64,000 nucleotides of DNA from Vibrio gazogenes. GTDB taxonomy: Bacteria > Pseudomonadota > Gammaproteobacteria > Enterobacterales > Vibrionaceae. The notes under the pieces were generated by a model. The model saw only the letters and a list, made by a program, of their open reading frames with translations. It searched no databases and was not told the origin of the DNA. A program made the translations under genes and the position numbers. Location of the stretch: positions 62,001 through 126,000 of the forward strand of contig NZ_CP018835.1 of assembly GCF_002196515.1 (NCBI RefSeq). Reading direction: 5' to 3'. Below, piece by piece: positions 1 to 8,401 of the stretch (within the stretch, counting starts at the first letter, position 1; every line of letters begins with the position of its first letter).

Positions 1-1
1 C

Positions 2-85
2 AATGCCCGGCGATGCCGTCTGGCCGATGGTATTCAGTATGGCAACCTGTTCCGTCTTATCGGGGGTGAGTTACTGGGTGTCTGA
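2..85 (+). CDS. C-terminal fragment of an upstream gene (unidentified)
   Basis: An open frame enters from the left edge and ends with TGA at 83-85, leaving 27 residues that end in LIGGELLGV. It stops 18 bases before the next gene, which starts behind a good ribosome binding site, so the two probably share a transcript. The fragment is too short to name. Confidence 0.5.
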   Translation, partial: NARRCRLADGIQYGNLFRLIGGELLGV

Positions 86-103
86 AAAGAGTTTAAGGAG
101 CGC

Positions 104-769
104 ATGATGACCTATCATGATGAAATTCAGCGGGTAGTGGATACCGCGTTGACGGAATTAGCGCAAGCGCATCAACGAGGGCAACTGGTGAATGCACCGG
201 TTGCCAATAATCATTTCCTGATTCGCTGGGTCACGAACGCTTTAAAACAGCAACGTTTTCATCGTTGTGTCGGTGATGACCTGACGGGATGGCAGAAAGC
301 CGGACGCTCTCAGGGGAATCATGCTGCACTGGAACGTGTATTTCAGCGGATCTCGGCTTATTATCATTTGTTCTTCACCACTGACGCATCAGCAGAGCAA
401 CAGATCACGGATCAACAGATTGAGCAGTTTCTGGATACCATGACAGAAGCAGGGTGGGAGGTCTCCACTTCAGAACCGCTGGTCGGCTGCGGTAAAGTGC
501 AGTTATTCACGGAAAGCCCCGACTCATTAGCGCTTTGTGCACAGCAGTGTGAATCTTGTTTCGATGGCGCAATCCTGACGCAGCCGATGAGCTTATTCGT
601 ACGGGGTAACCATACTCAGTTCGTTGATCAAGCCTGGCAAGCCGGTCTGATGGTCCATAAACAGACCAATTATAAATCCAATGTAAAATACCACGGCGAG
701 TATTTGATCTATCCGGGGAATCGGGGAGAACAACTGGCAGAAATTCCCCTCGGATTTGGGATTGATTGA
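104..769 (+). CDS. DUF2913 family protein
   Basis: A 221-aa soluble protein. I recognise the N-terminal pattern (IQRVVDTALTELAQAH, then NHFLIRWVTNALK) as the Vibrio DUF2913 family, whose function is unknown. There is no signal peptide or membrane helix. AAGGAGCGC lies directly before two adjacent ATG codons (104 and 107); the second has the better spacing. It follows the truncated frame at 2-85 closely and is closed by the hairpin at 858-890. The family assignment is from memory of the motif and was not searched. Confidence 0.75.
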   Translation: MMTYHDEIQRVVDTALTELAQAHQRGQLVNAPVANNHFLIRWVTNALKQQRFHRCVGDDLTGWQKAGRSQGNHAALERVFQRISAYYHLFFTTDASAEQQITDQQIEQFLDTMTEAGWEVSTSEPLVGCGKVQLFTESPDSLALCAQQCESCFDGAILTQPMSLFVRGNHTQFVDQAWQAGLMVHKQTNYKSNVKYHGEYLIYPGNRGEQLAEIPLGFGID

Positions 770-813
770 GCCGGATTCGATCAATATTGATTGGTGATAC
801 ATTGCTATCAAGC

Positions 814-843
814 AATGTGGCTTCAACGAATGTGGCTTCAACC
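814..843 (+). repeat. 15-bp tandem duplication
   Basis: AATGTGGCTTCAACG (814-828) is followed at once by AATGTGGCTTCAACC (829-843). It lies in the untranslated 3' region of the DUF2913 gene, next to a short ATTGCT/AGCAAT hairpin at 801-816. It looks like slippage and has no assigned role. Confidence 0.8.
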
Positions 844-857
844 AATACGATGAAAAG

Positions 858-890
858 GTCTGAGACGTGAGAACGTGCTCAGACTTTATT
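858..890 (+). terminator. Rho-independent terminator after the DUF2913 gene
   Basis: GTCTGAG (858-864) pairs with CTCAGAC (878-884). The inner ACGT arms extend the stem, and it is followed by TTTATTTTAT. It separates the DUF2913 gene from the sugar-acid locus. Confidence 0.75.
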
Positions 891-1000
891 TTATCTGGCG
901 GTCTTTCGCAGACTGAATCACCGGTGTTCAGTGCTCATTCTTGTGATAAAAGATGGTTCAGTCTCACCCATATTTTCAACAAAAAATCCTCATTCATACC

Positions 1001-1009
1001 TGTCCTACA
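1001..1009 (-). promoter_or_regulatory. Putative GntR operator, copy 1 (TGTCCTACA)
   Basis: TGTCCTACA is the complement of TGTAGGACA. The same 9-mer recurs at 5865-5873 and 6644-6652, each time in front of a transcription unit of this locus. It fits the TNGTNNNACNA pattern typical of FadR-type GntR regulators with one mismatch. It lies about 120 bp before the SDR start. Binding by the GntR encoded at 5858-6601 is inferred. Confidence 0.55.
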
Positions 1010-1091
1010 AGTTTTATTGGAACGTGATCCATAACTCATGCTATCAATTCAGTGATTGTTTTGTAATTTTCAAGTGATATTCTCATTTAAC

Positions 1092-1102
1092 TTGTTAGAC
1101 AA
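1092..1102 (+). promoter_or_regulatory. FadR/GntR-type palindrome TTGTTAGACAA
   Basis: TTGTTAGACAA matches TNGTNNNACNA exactly. It lies 25 bp before the SDR start, where a bound repressor would block transcription or early elongation. It differs from the TGTAGGACA copies only in its centre, so it may be a second site for the same regulator. Confidence 0.5.
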
Positions 1103-1126
1103 CTAATGTGTTAACGCGGAGTTAAA

Positions 1127-1894
1127 ATGAATAATATGTTTGATTTGCATGGCAAAACCGCACTGGTAACGGGTTCTGGCAGAGGATTGGGATTTTCTTA
1201 TGCCAAAGGGCTAGCGAATGCCGGTGCTCGAGTGATCTTGAATGGGCAGAATGAGGACACCCTCTCTGCTGCTGTTGCTCAATTGAAAAGCGAAGGATTC
1301 CAAGTTCTGGGGAAAAGATTCGATGTCTCTTCTGAGGCGCAAGTATCAAAGGTATTTGAAGAATTTGACCGGGATGGGATTCATGTTGATATCGTGATTA
1401 ATAATGCGGGTATCCAATATCGAAAACCCATGGTGGATTTAGAGCTGGAATCCTGGAAAAAGGTGATTGATGTCAATCTGAATAGTGTCTTTATCGTCTC
1501 TCGTCAGGCAGCAAAACGCATGATTGAAAAAGGAACCGGCGGGAAAATCATCAACATTGGTTCTTTGACCAGCGAAGCCGCGAGAGCAACGGTATCGCCG
1601 TATACCGCAGCGAAAGGTGGGGTAAAAATGCTGACGAAGGCGATGGCGGCTGAATGGGCACAATATAACATTCAGGCGAATGCGATTGGCCCGGGCTACA
1701 TCCTTACCGATATGAATGCCGCACTGATTGAGAATAAAGACTTTGATGACTGGGTTAAAGCCAGTAATCCGACTCAGCGTTGGGGTCATCCTGATGAGCT
1801 GATTGGCACGGCTGTGTATTTGTCATCGAGTGCATCGAACTATATTAACGGCCAGATTATCTATGTCGATGGCGGCTGGCTATCCGTATTGTGA
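1127..1894 (+). CDS. SDR-family dehydrogenase, gluconate 5-dehydrogenase (IdnO)-like
   Basis: A classical 255-aa short-chain dehydrogenase. It has the cofactor glycine motif TGSGRGLG near residues 16-23, NNAGIQ near 91-96, the catalytic Ser around GSLTS, and YTAAKGG with the catalytic Tyr and Lys. The C-terminal YVDGGW is typical of the family. Overall it resembles IdnO/gluconate 5-dehydrogenase, which interconverts a 5-keto sugar acid and its hydroxy acid with NAD(P)H. The start follows GGAG in gcggagttaaa. It is the first gene of a run with an IdnD-like dehydrogenase 10 bp downstream and a TRAP importer, so sugar-acid catabolism is the likely role. The exact substrate is not determined. Confidence 0.85.
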   Translation: MNNMFDLHGKTALVTGSGRGLGFSYAKGLANAGARVILNGQNEDTLSAAVAQLKSEGFQVLGKRFDVSSEAQVSKVFEEFDRDGIHVDIVINNAGIQYRKPMVDLELESWKKVIDVNLNSVFIVSRQAAKRMIEKGTGGKIINIGSLTSEAARATVSPYTAAKGGVKMLTKAMAAEWAQYNIQANAIGPGYILTDMNAALIENKDFDDWVKASNPTQRWGHPDELIGTAVYLSSSASNYINGQIIYVDGGWLSVL

Positions 1895-1904
1895 GGAGTA
1901 AGTG

Positions 1905-2948
1905 ATGACAGAAGTACAATCAAAATCTTGCATTATTCGCTCAGAACAAGACTTAATCATCGAGAATCGAATTCTGAATCACGAGGAAGACAAAGTATTA
2001 GTTCAAGTTGAAGCAGGGGGGATCTGTGGCTCAGATATTCACTACTATCAGCATGGACGGGCTGGTGCGTCGGTGATTCAAGAGCCGATGATTATTGGTC
2101 ATGAGTTTGTGGGTATTGTGAAAACAGCACCAGTGGGTTCCGCTTTAAAAGTGGGGCAGAAAGTCGCGATAAACCCTTCGCAGCCTTGTTATCAGTGTGA
2201 GCGATGCCGCAATGGTCAGCTTAATCATTGCCAGTCCATGAGATTTATGGGCAGTGCCCAACACTTCCCACACACGCAAGGTGGCTTCACACAGTACGTT
2301 TCGGTGAATACCAACCAGTGCTTTCCTTATGATGCGTCAATTGCATCTGAAATCATGGCATTCTCTGAGCCATTAAGTGTTGCGATTCATGCCGTGAATA
2401 AGGCAGGTAGCTTGATTGGCAAAAAGGTACTGGTTATTGGCTCAGGGACGATTGGCGGTTTAGTGATTGCTGCTGCCAAAGCCGCGGGCGCTCAGGTTGT
2501 ATTGGGTTGTGATGTCAGTGAACGTAGCTGTAAGGTTGCAATCGACATGGGGGCCGATCACAGCTTTAGTCCGCTCGATCATGAAGAAGTCACCAAGTAT
2601 CAGCAGGATAACGGTTACTTCGATGTGACGTTTGAAGCAACAGGGGTTCCTTCAGCCATTCAAACAACCGTTGATTTTACCAAGCCGAATGGAAAATGTA
2701 TCCAACTGGGAATGGGAAACAGCAGTATTGAATATCCGATTAGCCAGTTTCTGGTCAAAGAAATCGAGTGGACGGGGTCCTTTAGATTTAATACAGAATT
2801 TGCAGTTGCTGTGAATTGGCTTGAAACCAAAAGAGTTGATCCAACGCCACTGATTTCAGGTGTCTTTAGTTTGGATGATGCAGAATCTGCCATCATTGCT
2901 GCTGCTGATAAAGCTAAATCAACCAAAGTGATTTTAAAAATTCAATAA
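1905..2948 (+). CDS. Zinc-dependent L-idonate 5-dehydrogenase (IdnD)-like
   Basis: A 347-aa medium-chain zinc dehydrogenase. The catalytic-zinc motif GGICGSDIHYY and GHEFVG are near the N-terminus. The structural-zinc cysteines follow in CYQCERCRNGQLNHC. A Rossmann segment VLVIGSGTIGGLV lies mid-protein. The family oxidises L-idonate or L-gulonate at C5. I chose ATG 1905 because GAGGAGTAAGTG precedes it; an in-frame GTG at 1902 is also possible. It is tightly coupled to the SDR upstream, mirroring the IdnD/IdnO pair that turns idonate into gluconate through 5-ketogluconate. Confidence 0.85.
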   Translation: MTEVQSKSCIIRSEQDLIIENRILNHEEDKVLVQVEAGGICGSDIHYYQHGRAGASVIQEPMIIGHEFVGIVKTAPVGSALKVGQKVAINPSQPCYQCERCRNGQLNHCQSMRFMGSAQHFPHTQGGFTQYVSVNTNQCFPYDASIASEIMAFSEPLSVAIHAVNKAGSLIGKKVLVIGSGTIGGLVIAAAKAAGAQVVLGCDVSERSCKVAIDMGADHSFSPLDHEEVTKYQQDNGYFDVTFEATGVPSAIQTTVDFTKPNGKCIQLGMGNSSIEYPISQFLVKEIEWTGSFRFNTEFAVAVNWLETKRVDPTPLISGVFSLDDAESAIIAAADKAKSTKVILKIQ

Positions 2949-2971
2949 GTTAATAATAGCGAAGGCCTAAA

Positions 2972-3964
2972 ATGAAAAACATAATTATATCTCTTGCCCT
3001 CGTCTTCCTATTATCATTTCTTATGATAAGCAAAGACTCAGAAGTTTATTCTGCATCTAAACATGGCGTAATAAACTTAAGAATGAGTCAAGTGTCCTCT
3101 GAAATGGGAGCCATTGGCAAAACGATGGAAAAATTCTCCCAATTAATATCAGAGCGGACACACGGAAGATACAAAATAAATCTTTTTCATAATGGACAAC
3201 TTGGTGGAGAACGAGACGCGATTGAAAATATCCAAATGGGTACACTGGACTTAACCGTTGTGAACCAAGCGGTACTCGCAAATTTTGTAAAAGAGTTTTC
3301 AGTATTAGATATCCCTTATTTATTTTCCGGTTATGAACATGCAGACCGGATATTCCTCGGTGATGTGGGTCAGCATTTTATGTCACAACTCGATCATGTC
3401 GGTTTAAAAGCGATTGGCATTTGGGAGTCGGGATTTAGGAATTTGACCAATAGTGTGCGTCCGATTAACCAGTTGAGCGATGTGAAAAAGCTTAGAATTC
3501 GGACCATGGAAAACCAGACCCACCAAAAATTTTGGCGCTATATCGACGCAGATCCGGTGCCAATGGCTTGGTCGGAAGCTTATACCGCAATGCAGCAAGG
3601 CGCGATTGACGGGCAGGAAAATCCAATCTTAGTGATTGATACCAATAACGTTGGTCAGGTCAATAAATATTTAGCGATTACAGAACATGCCTATTCAACG
3701 GTCTTTGTGATCATGAATCCTGCGCTGTGGCATGTTTTAAGTGATGAAGACAAGAAAATATTTACCGACACCATGAGTGAGATGAATATTTATGAACGTC
3801 AATTAAACAGAAGTCTGGAAATTAAATCACTTGAAAATCTGAAACAGCAAGGTGTTGTGGTCACGCATCCAGATAAGCAAGAGTTTATCGAAAACTCTAA
3901 AGGCTTCAGAGACAGTTATCGTGAAGAATATGGTTCTATGTTAGATAGAATTAAGCATGGTTAA
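2972..3964 (+). CDS. TRAP transporter solute-binding protein (DctP family)
   Basis: A 330-aa periplasmic receptor with an N-terminal hydrophobic signal (IIISLALVFLLSFLMI). DctP hallmarks include NGQLGGERDAIENIQMG, the ligand-arginine region KLRIRTMENQTHQKFW, and AMQQGAIDGQENP. It captures an organic acid, probably a hexonate given the neighbouring dehydrogenases, and delivers it to the DctQ/DctM membrane pair encoded next. The start follows AAGG in gcgaaggcctaaa. Confidence 0.9.
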   Translation: MKNIIISLALVFLLSFLMISKDSEVYSASKHGVINLRMSQVSSEMGAIGKTMEKFSQLISERTHGRYKINLFHNGQLGGERDAIENIQMGTLDLTVVNQAVLANFVKEFSVLDIPYLFSGYEHADRIFLGDVGQHFMSQLDHVGLKAIGIWESGFRNLTNSVRPINQLSDVKKLRIRTMENQTHQKFWRYIDADPVPMAWSEAYTAMQQGAIDGQENPILVIDTNNVGQVNKYLAITEHAYSTVFVIMNPALWHVLSDEDKKIFTDTMSEMNIYERQLNRSLEIKSLENLKQQGVVVTHPDKQEFIENSKGFRDSYREEYGSMLDRIKHG

Positions 3965-3978
3965 AGAGGATATTCAAT

Positions 3979-4458
3979 ATGGAATTGTATAATAAGATAA
4001 AATCCATATCTTCGTTTGTATCTGCTGTTAGTTTGATATTGATGGTGTTTGTGGTTTTACTGCAAACTTTTACGAGATTTGTTATTTTCTATAGCTTGCC
4101 ATGGTCAGAAGAAGCATCGAGATACCTTTTTGTTATCATGATTGTTTCCGGGTTTAATGTCGCTATTTATAATGGCGATATGATAAGAATCAGCGTGATA
4201 GACAATTATATCCATGGTCGAATGAAAAAGATAATTGACTATATAAAACTGATTATATCTATGAACGTCATTTTTATATTTTCTTACTGCGCCTATAAAT
4301 TTATTCAACTGGGTGTCTATCAGTTGAGCCCGGCAATGCAGATTCCTTTGGCTATTATTTACTTTATTATGTTTGTTGGTTTTTTACTCTCTTTCTTTGC
4401 AGTAATCATCAATGGATACGAGACAATGTTTAAAGTGAAAAATATAGGTGGAGAGTAA
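3979..4458 (+). CDS. TRAP transporter small permease (DctQ family)
   Basis: A 159-aa protein with four predicted membrane helices. The family signature W-S-E-E-A-S-R-Y-L-F follows the first helix pair (residues 41-50). It is preceded by AGAGGATATT and sits between the DctP and DctM genes. Its frame ends just before the DctM start, consistent with translational coupling. Confidence 0.88.
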   Translation: MELYNKIKSISSFVSAVSLILMVFVVLLQTFTRFVIFYSLPWSEEASRYLFVIMIVSGFNVAIYNGDMIRISVIDNYIHGRMKKIIDYIKLIISMNVIFIFSYCAYKFIQLGVYQLSPAMQIPLAIIYFIMFVGFLLSFFAVIINGYETMFKVKNIGGE

Positions 4459-4462
4459 GATT

Positions 4463-5749
4463 ATGGATTATCCTGCAATATTTTTATTGGTTAGTCTGGT
4501 CGTTACATTAATTATCGGTCTGCCGATTACTTGGTCTTTAGGGTTTTCATGTATTGTCTCCATACTTCTGGATGATAAATTACAATTTCTCGTGATTGCA
4601 CAGCGAATTTTTACCGGGGCAGATAATTTTTCAATGCTGGCTATCCCTGCATTTATTTTAGCCGGAAATATCATGTCAGAAGGTGGGTTATCAAAGCGGT
4701 TAGTCGCCTTTGCTGACTCATGTGTCGGGTGGATTTCTGGTGGTATATCCTTGGTTTCTTTGCTTGCTTGTACATTCTTCGCGGCCATTTCTGGTTCGTC
4801 GGTTGCGACGACTGCGGCAATTGGCGGTTTGATGTATCCAGAGATGACAAAACGCGGGTATCCAGAAAATTATGCGGCAGCACTACAGGCCGTGGGCGGG
4901 ACATTAGGGATTATTATTCCGCCAAGTATTGTCTTTGTCATCTATGGCAATATCACCGGAACATCTGTTTCTGAATTACTGATGGCGGGCGTGATTCCCG
5001 GTATTATTTGTGGTTTCGCCTTATGTTTATACGCTTACTTTAAGGCGAGAAAAGAAAATTATCCGAAGGAAGATAATTTTAGCTTCAAAAAGTTTTTGCT
5101 GTCTTTCCGCTCCGCATCGTGGGCGCTGGTCATGCCACTCGTTATTCTTGGTGGGATCTATGCCGGTGTTTTCACGCCAACAGAATCCGCCGTTGTTGCC
5201 GTGGCGTATGGGTTGATCGTCTGCCTCGTTATTTACAAGGAAGTGACATTAAAATCCTCTTGGGAAATTATTCATAGCACCGCTGTCAGTACCGCTAACT
5301 TAATGATGCTGGTCATTACCGCCCAGATGTTTGGTTGGTTGATCACCTACTATGAAATACCGGTTATCGTCACAGAAGCATTTTTATACATTGCTGATAA
5401 CAAATATATTTTCTTGTTCTTGGTGAATATTCTTCTTTTGCTATTTGGTATGTTTATGGAGGTTGGGGCAACCAATCTCATCTTGGCGCCTATTCTTGCG
5501 CCGATTGCTATCTCTTTCGGTGTGGATCCGGTGCATTTTGGGCTGATTTTTGTGTTCCTGTTGGCTTTGGGGCAGGCGACACCGCCATTCGGAACGACCA
5601 TGTTTGTTGCATGTGGGATCAGTAAGCAACCCGTCAGTACGGTGAGCAAAGCGATTTTGCCATTTATCGCGGTCGAGTGGTTGTGTGGTTTACTATTTAC
5701 TTACATGCCAGCGCTATCGACATGGCTACCATCAATGTTACGAGGTTAA
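4463..5749 (+). CDS. TRAP transporter large permease (DctM family)
   Basis: About 428 aa and highly hydrophobic, with roughly a dozen helices. DctM motifs include FAAISGSSVATTAAIG, GGTLGIIIPPSIVFVIYG, FTPTESAVVAVAYG and LALGQATPPFGTTMFVA. It forms the sodium-driven transport channel with DctQ. I chose ATG 4463, behind GGTGGAGAG, rather than the frame's earlier ATG at 4448. The end of the gene carries a 13-bp tandem duplication that includes the stop codon. Confidence 0.9.
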   Translation: MDYPAIFLLVSLVVTLIIGLPITWSLGFSCIVSILLDDKLQFLVIAQRIFTGADNFSMLAIPAFILAGNIMSEGGLSKRLVAFADSCVGWISGGISLVSLLACTFFAAISGSSVATTAAIGGLMYPEMTKRGYPENYAAALQAVGGTLGIIIPPSIVFVIYGNITGTSVSELLMAGVIPGIICGFALCLYAYFKARKENYPKEDNFSFKKFLLSFRSASWALVMPLVILGGIYAGVFTPTESAVVAVAYGLIVCLVIYKEVTLKSSWEIIHSTAVSTANLMMLVITAQMFGWLITYYEIPVIVTEAFLYIADNKYIFLFLVNILLLLFGMFMEVGATNLILAPILAPIAISFGVDPVHFGLIFVFLLALGQATPPFGTTMFVACGISKQPVSTVSKAILPFIAVEWLCGLLFTYMPALSTWLPSMLRG

Positions 5750-5764
5750 GCTACGAGGTTAAGC
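5739..5764 (+). repeat. 13-bp tandem duplication at the dctM stop codon
   Basis: TACGAGGTTAAGC occurs at 5739-5751 and again at 5752-5764. The first copy holds the TAA stop of the large permease gene, so the duplication does not change the protein. Confidence 0.85.
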
Positions 5765-5790
5765 GGACAGGCTCATGTCATATTATTGCA

Positions 5791-5826
5791 GGGTAGTATT
5801 AGATGACAGGATAGTATTGGCTGACA
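5791..5826 (+). repeat. Two imperfect 18-bp direct repeats before the GntR gene
   Basis: GGGTAGTATTAGATGACA (5791-5808) is followed directly by GGATAGTATTGGCTGACA (5809-5826). They lie in the short gap between the TRAP genes and gntR, and may be part of its promoter region or simply a duplication. Confidence 0.6.
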
Positions 5827-5857
5827 ACGAAAGTGGTTTACTCACTATTAGTGTTCG

Positions 5858-6601
5858 ATGATAATGTCCTACAAGTTACTGGACCGATTTAATTTTGATA
5901 TGAGCCTCAAAGCAATTAAAAAACATAATGTCGTAGATGTTGTTTACGATCAGATTAAGGCAAACATTTGTAACAATATTTGGCCGCCGGGTACAAAAAT
6001 ACCATCAGAGCCAAAGCTTGCTGATCTGTTTGAAGTGAGTCGAGTCAGTATTCGTAGTGCTGTTCAAAAGCTGCGGGATTATGGCATTGTTGTGACTTAT
6101 CAAGGGAAGGGGACATTCGTTTCCGAAGAATTTGATCAAGAAATGTTTAATCAAGACTTCGTTAAACCAGTCATGCACTTAAGTGAAAGTGACTTTTTCG
6201 ATATGCTGACATTCAGAAAAACAGTTGAATTTAAGTGCATTCAACTTGCTGTCAAATATGCGACAGAAAGTGATTTGGAAGCCATGGAAAAAGCATTAAG
6301 TCAGATGTGGCTTTTCACGCACGAATATAAGAAATATTCATTAGCGGATTACGACTTTCATTTGGCAATCGTGAAAGCATCACATAACAGTATGTTTATA
6401 TTGGCGATGACCTTGATGAAGGATATGTATTTATACTATCTGGAAGAGATTAATCGTGTGTTTGGTATTTCTAGAAAAAGTATTGATGCTCATCGAGAAG
6501 TTTATTTGGCAATTGCTGAACGGAATGCCGAAAAAGCAATTCAGATACTCGATGAAGCGATGGGTGATAACGTGGATGCTTTAGAGAAGTTCGGGGAGTA
6601 A
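5858..6601 (+). CDS. GntR-family regulator, FadR/FCD subfamily
   Basis: An N-terminal winged helix (VYDQIKANICNNIWPPGTK, PSEPKLADLFEVSRVSIRSA, YQGKGTFV) is followed by a helical FCD ligand domain with the metal/ligand region DYDFHLAIVKASHN. Such proteins usually repress sugar-acid genes and release DNA when they bind the substrate. The start is uncertain: ATG 5858 and 5864 lack a ribosome site, and the operator copy at 5865-5873 would lie inside the gene. ATG 5900 would place the operator upstream and leave a 233-aa protein. It lies between the TRAP genes and the dehydratase gene, so it is the likely local regulator. Confidence 0.85.
   Translation: MIMSYKLLDRFNFDMSLKAIKKHNVVDVVYDQIKANICNNIWPPGTKIPSEPKLADLFEVSRVSIRSAVQKLRDYGIVVTYQGKGTFVSEEFDQEMFNQDFVKPVMHLSESDFFDMLTFRKTVEFKCIQLAVKYATESDLEAMEKALSQMWLFTHEYKKYSLADYDFHLAIVKASHNSMFILAMTLMKDMYLYYLEEINRVFGISRKSIDAHREVYLAIAERNAEKAIQILDEAMGDNVDALEKFGE
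5865..5873 (-). promoter_or_regulatory. Putative GntR operator, copy 2 (TGTCCTACA)
   Basis: An exact second copy of the 9-mer seen at 1001-1009, at the start of the gntR gene, which suggests autoregulation. It also argues for translation starting at ATG 5900. Confidence 0.5.
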
Positions 6602-6608
6602 TCCACAT

Positions 6609-6632
6609 AAAATGTCCTTGAGGACATTTTTT
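6609..6632 (+). terminator. Rho-independent terminator after gntR
   Basis: AAAATGTCC (6609-6617), loop TTGA, GGACATTTT (6622-6630), then more T. It separates the regulator from the dehydratase gene, which therefore needs its own promoter. Confidence 0.85.
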
Positions 6633-6643
6633 ATCGATATAAA

Positions 6644-6652
6644 TGTAGGACA
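6644..6652 (+). promoter_or_regulatory. Putative GntR operator, copy 3 (TGTAGGACA)
   Basis: The third copy of the shared 9-mer, in the opposite orientation, 24 bp before the dehydratase start and just after the gntR terminator. The position suits repression of the dehydratase promoter. Confidence 0.55.
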
Positions 6653-6675
6653 ACTGACAAGTTGGAGGCCAGTTC

Positions 6676-7929
6676 ATGAATACATTGAAGATTACAAATG
6701 TAAAAACGATTCTTACCGCGCCAGGTGGGATTGACCTAGCTGTCGTTAAAATTGAGACCAATGAACCAGAAATTTATGGATTGGGATGCGCCACATTCAC
6801 GCAAAGGATTGTCGCTGTGAAAACGGCCATCGATGATTACCTGAAACCGTTTCTGATTGGCAAAGATCCGGCGCGTATTGAAGATATCTGGCAGTCTGCA
6901 ATGGTCAGTGGCTACTGGCGCAATGGCCCGATTGCCAATAATGCATTGTCGGGTGTTGATATGGCATTGTGGGATCTGAAAGGTAAGGTCGCCGGAATGC
7001 CGGTGTATGACTTAATGGGCGGGCGATGCCGTGATGGCGTTCCACTTTATCGTCATACCGATGGTGAAGATGAGGTGGCGGTTGAAGACAGTATTCGTGC
7101 CGCGATGGAAGAAGGTTATCAATATGTGCGTTGTCAGATGGGGATGTATGGTGGCGCAGGTACTGAAGATCTGAAGCTGATTGCCAACAAATTGGATCGC
7201 GCAAAAAACATTCAGCCGAAACGGTCTCCGCGAAATAGAACCCATGGCATTTATTTTGATCCGGAGGCTTACGCGAAAGCGGTGCCGAAACTGTTCGATC
7301 ACTTACGCAATAAGCTCGGGTTTGGCATTGAATTTATTCATGATGTGCATGAGCGGATCACGCCGATTAATGCATTACAACTGGCAAAGAATGTCGAAGA
7401 GTATCAACTCTTTTATCTCGAAGACCCGGTTGCTCCGGAAAATGTGGACTGGTTGAAAACCTTCCGTCAACAAACGTCAACACCAATTGCGATGGGCGAA
7501 CTGTTTACCTCACCGAATGATTATAAACAGTTGATTATTAATAAAGAAATTGACTTTATTCGCTGCCATATCAGTATGATCGGTGGGTTAACCCCAGCGA
7601 AGAAACTGGCGGTAATGAGTGAACTGTGTGGTGTACGCACTGCTTGGCACGGACCGGGTGATATTTCTCCGGTAGGCGTTGCAGCCAATATGCATCTTAG
7701 CCTGAATAGTCCGAATATGGGCATTCAAGAATACACCCCAATGAATGACGCACTTCGCGAAGTCTTCCCCGGATGTCCTGAGATCGATCAAGGCTATGCG
7801 TACGTCAATGATAAACCCGGTTTGGGGATCGACATCAATGAAGATTTAGCCAAGAAATACCCAATTGAAGGCGGTATACCGTCATGGACGAACGCCAGAA
7901 CGCCAGATGGCACCGCGTCTCGTCCTTAG
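6676..7929 (+). CDS. Enolase-superfamily sugar-acid dehydratase (mannonate/gluconate dehydratase subgroup, RspA-like)
   Basis: A 417-aa protein of the mannonate dehydratase subgroup. Metal ligands are visible in HDVHERI, FYLEDPVAPE and MGELFTSP. The family motifs RCQMGMYGG, RCHISMIGG and WHGPGDISPVG are present. It dehydrates a hexonate such as D-mannonate or D-gluconate to 2-keto-3-deoxygluconate. GTTGGAGGCCAGTTC precedes the ATG. With the IdnD/IdnO-like enzymes it suggests a path from an imported idonate- or gulonate-like acid to KDG. Some members of this subgroup have very low activity, so the true substrate is open. Confidence 0.85.
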   Translation: MNTLKITNVKTILTAPGGIDLAVVKIETNEPEIYGLGCATFTQRIVAVKTAIDDYLKPFLIGKDPARIEDIWQSAMVSGYWRNGPIANNALSGVDMALWDLKGKVAGMPVYDLMGGRCRDGVPLYRHTDGEDEVAVEDSIRAAMEEGYQYVRCQMGMYGGAGTEDLKLIANKLDRAKNIQPKRSPRNRTHGIYFDPEAYAKAVPKLFDHLRNKLGFGIEFIHDVHERITPINALQLAKNVEEYQLFYLEDPVAPENVDWLKTFRQQTSTPIAMGELFTSPNDYKQLIINKEIDFIRCHISMIGGLTPAKKLAVMSELCGVRTAWHGPGDISPVGVAANMHLSLNSPNMGIQEYTPMNDALREVFPGCPEIDQGYAYVNDKPGLGIDINEDLAKKYPIEGGIPSWTNARTPDGTASRP

Positions 7930-7941
7930 TCCTCTTAAACT

Positions 7942-7978
7942 CGCTGAACTTATCAAGGTTATCCTGTTAAGTTCAGCG
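7942..7978 (+). terminator. Hairpin after the dehydratase gene
   Basis: CGCTGAACTTA (7942-7952) pairs perfectly with TAAGTTCAGCG (7968-7978). The T-run is poor, so it is a weak or factor-assisted terminator, or an mRNA-stabilising stem. Confidence 0.5.
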
Positions 7979-8401
7979 TTTGACACCGGAAGCGGCACCT
8001 CCCGCTTTACGTACCAGACATTGGTATGATGAAGTCTATGACTGCTTGGCCGAAAGAATCACCCACAACTTGTTGATGGTATGAGCCTTGAAGATTATGT
8101 TTGTAGTGGTTCATTAGAATTGGCTACGGGGATAGAGGTTTTCCATACAATTTTTCATCCGAGCTGATTTCTTGTTGTTTCAGTTTGTAACACGAAATTG
8201 CCCCATTATTATTTTGAGGTTAGTAGCATTCAACCGTTCCTCCTTGACCTTTTCCATACCCGAGATTATGCGAGAGCTTTCAGTGAATCCACTGATATTT
8301 TAAAAATACCACTTGTGTTGAGAACAATGTGTTCACAATATATACCAGACAAGTTAATCGGTAAGAGTGTTTCAATAAACAGTTATACGTAAAGGGAATT
8401 A
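7979..8401. other. Non-coding gap, possible decayed sequence
   Basis: About 420 bases with no convincing gene. A short open stretch near 8020-8090 (reading HWYDEVYDCLAERITHNLL) ends in stops and is not recognised. The 64-codon frame at 8198-8392 has no ribosome site. The last bases hold the AAGGGAA ribosome site of the next gene. Confidence 0.5.

Noticed and set aside
593..841. 82-codon minus-strand frame opposite the DUF2913 gene
   Set aside because: It overlaps a real gene on the other strand and includes a tandem repeat and untranslated sequence.
8198..8392. 64-codon open frame before the APH-like gene
   Set aside because: No ribosome site, no recognisable motif, and it lies in a region with decayed sequence.
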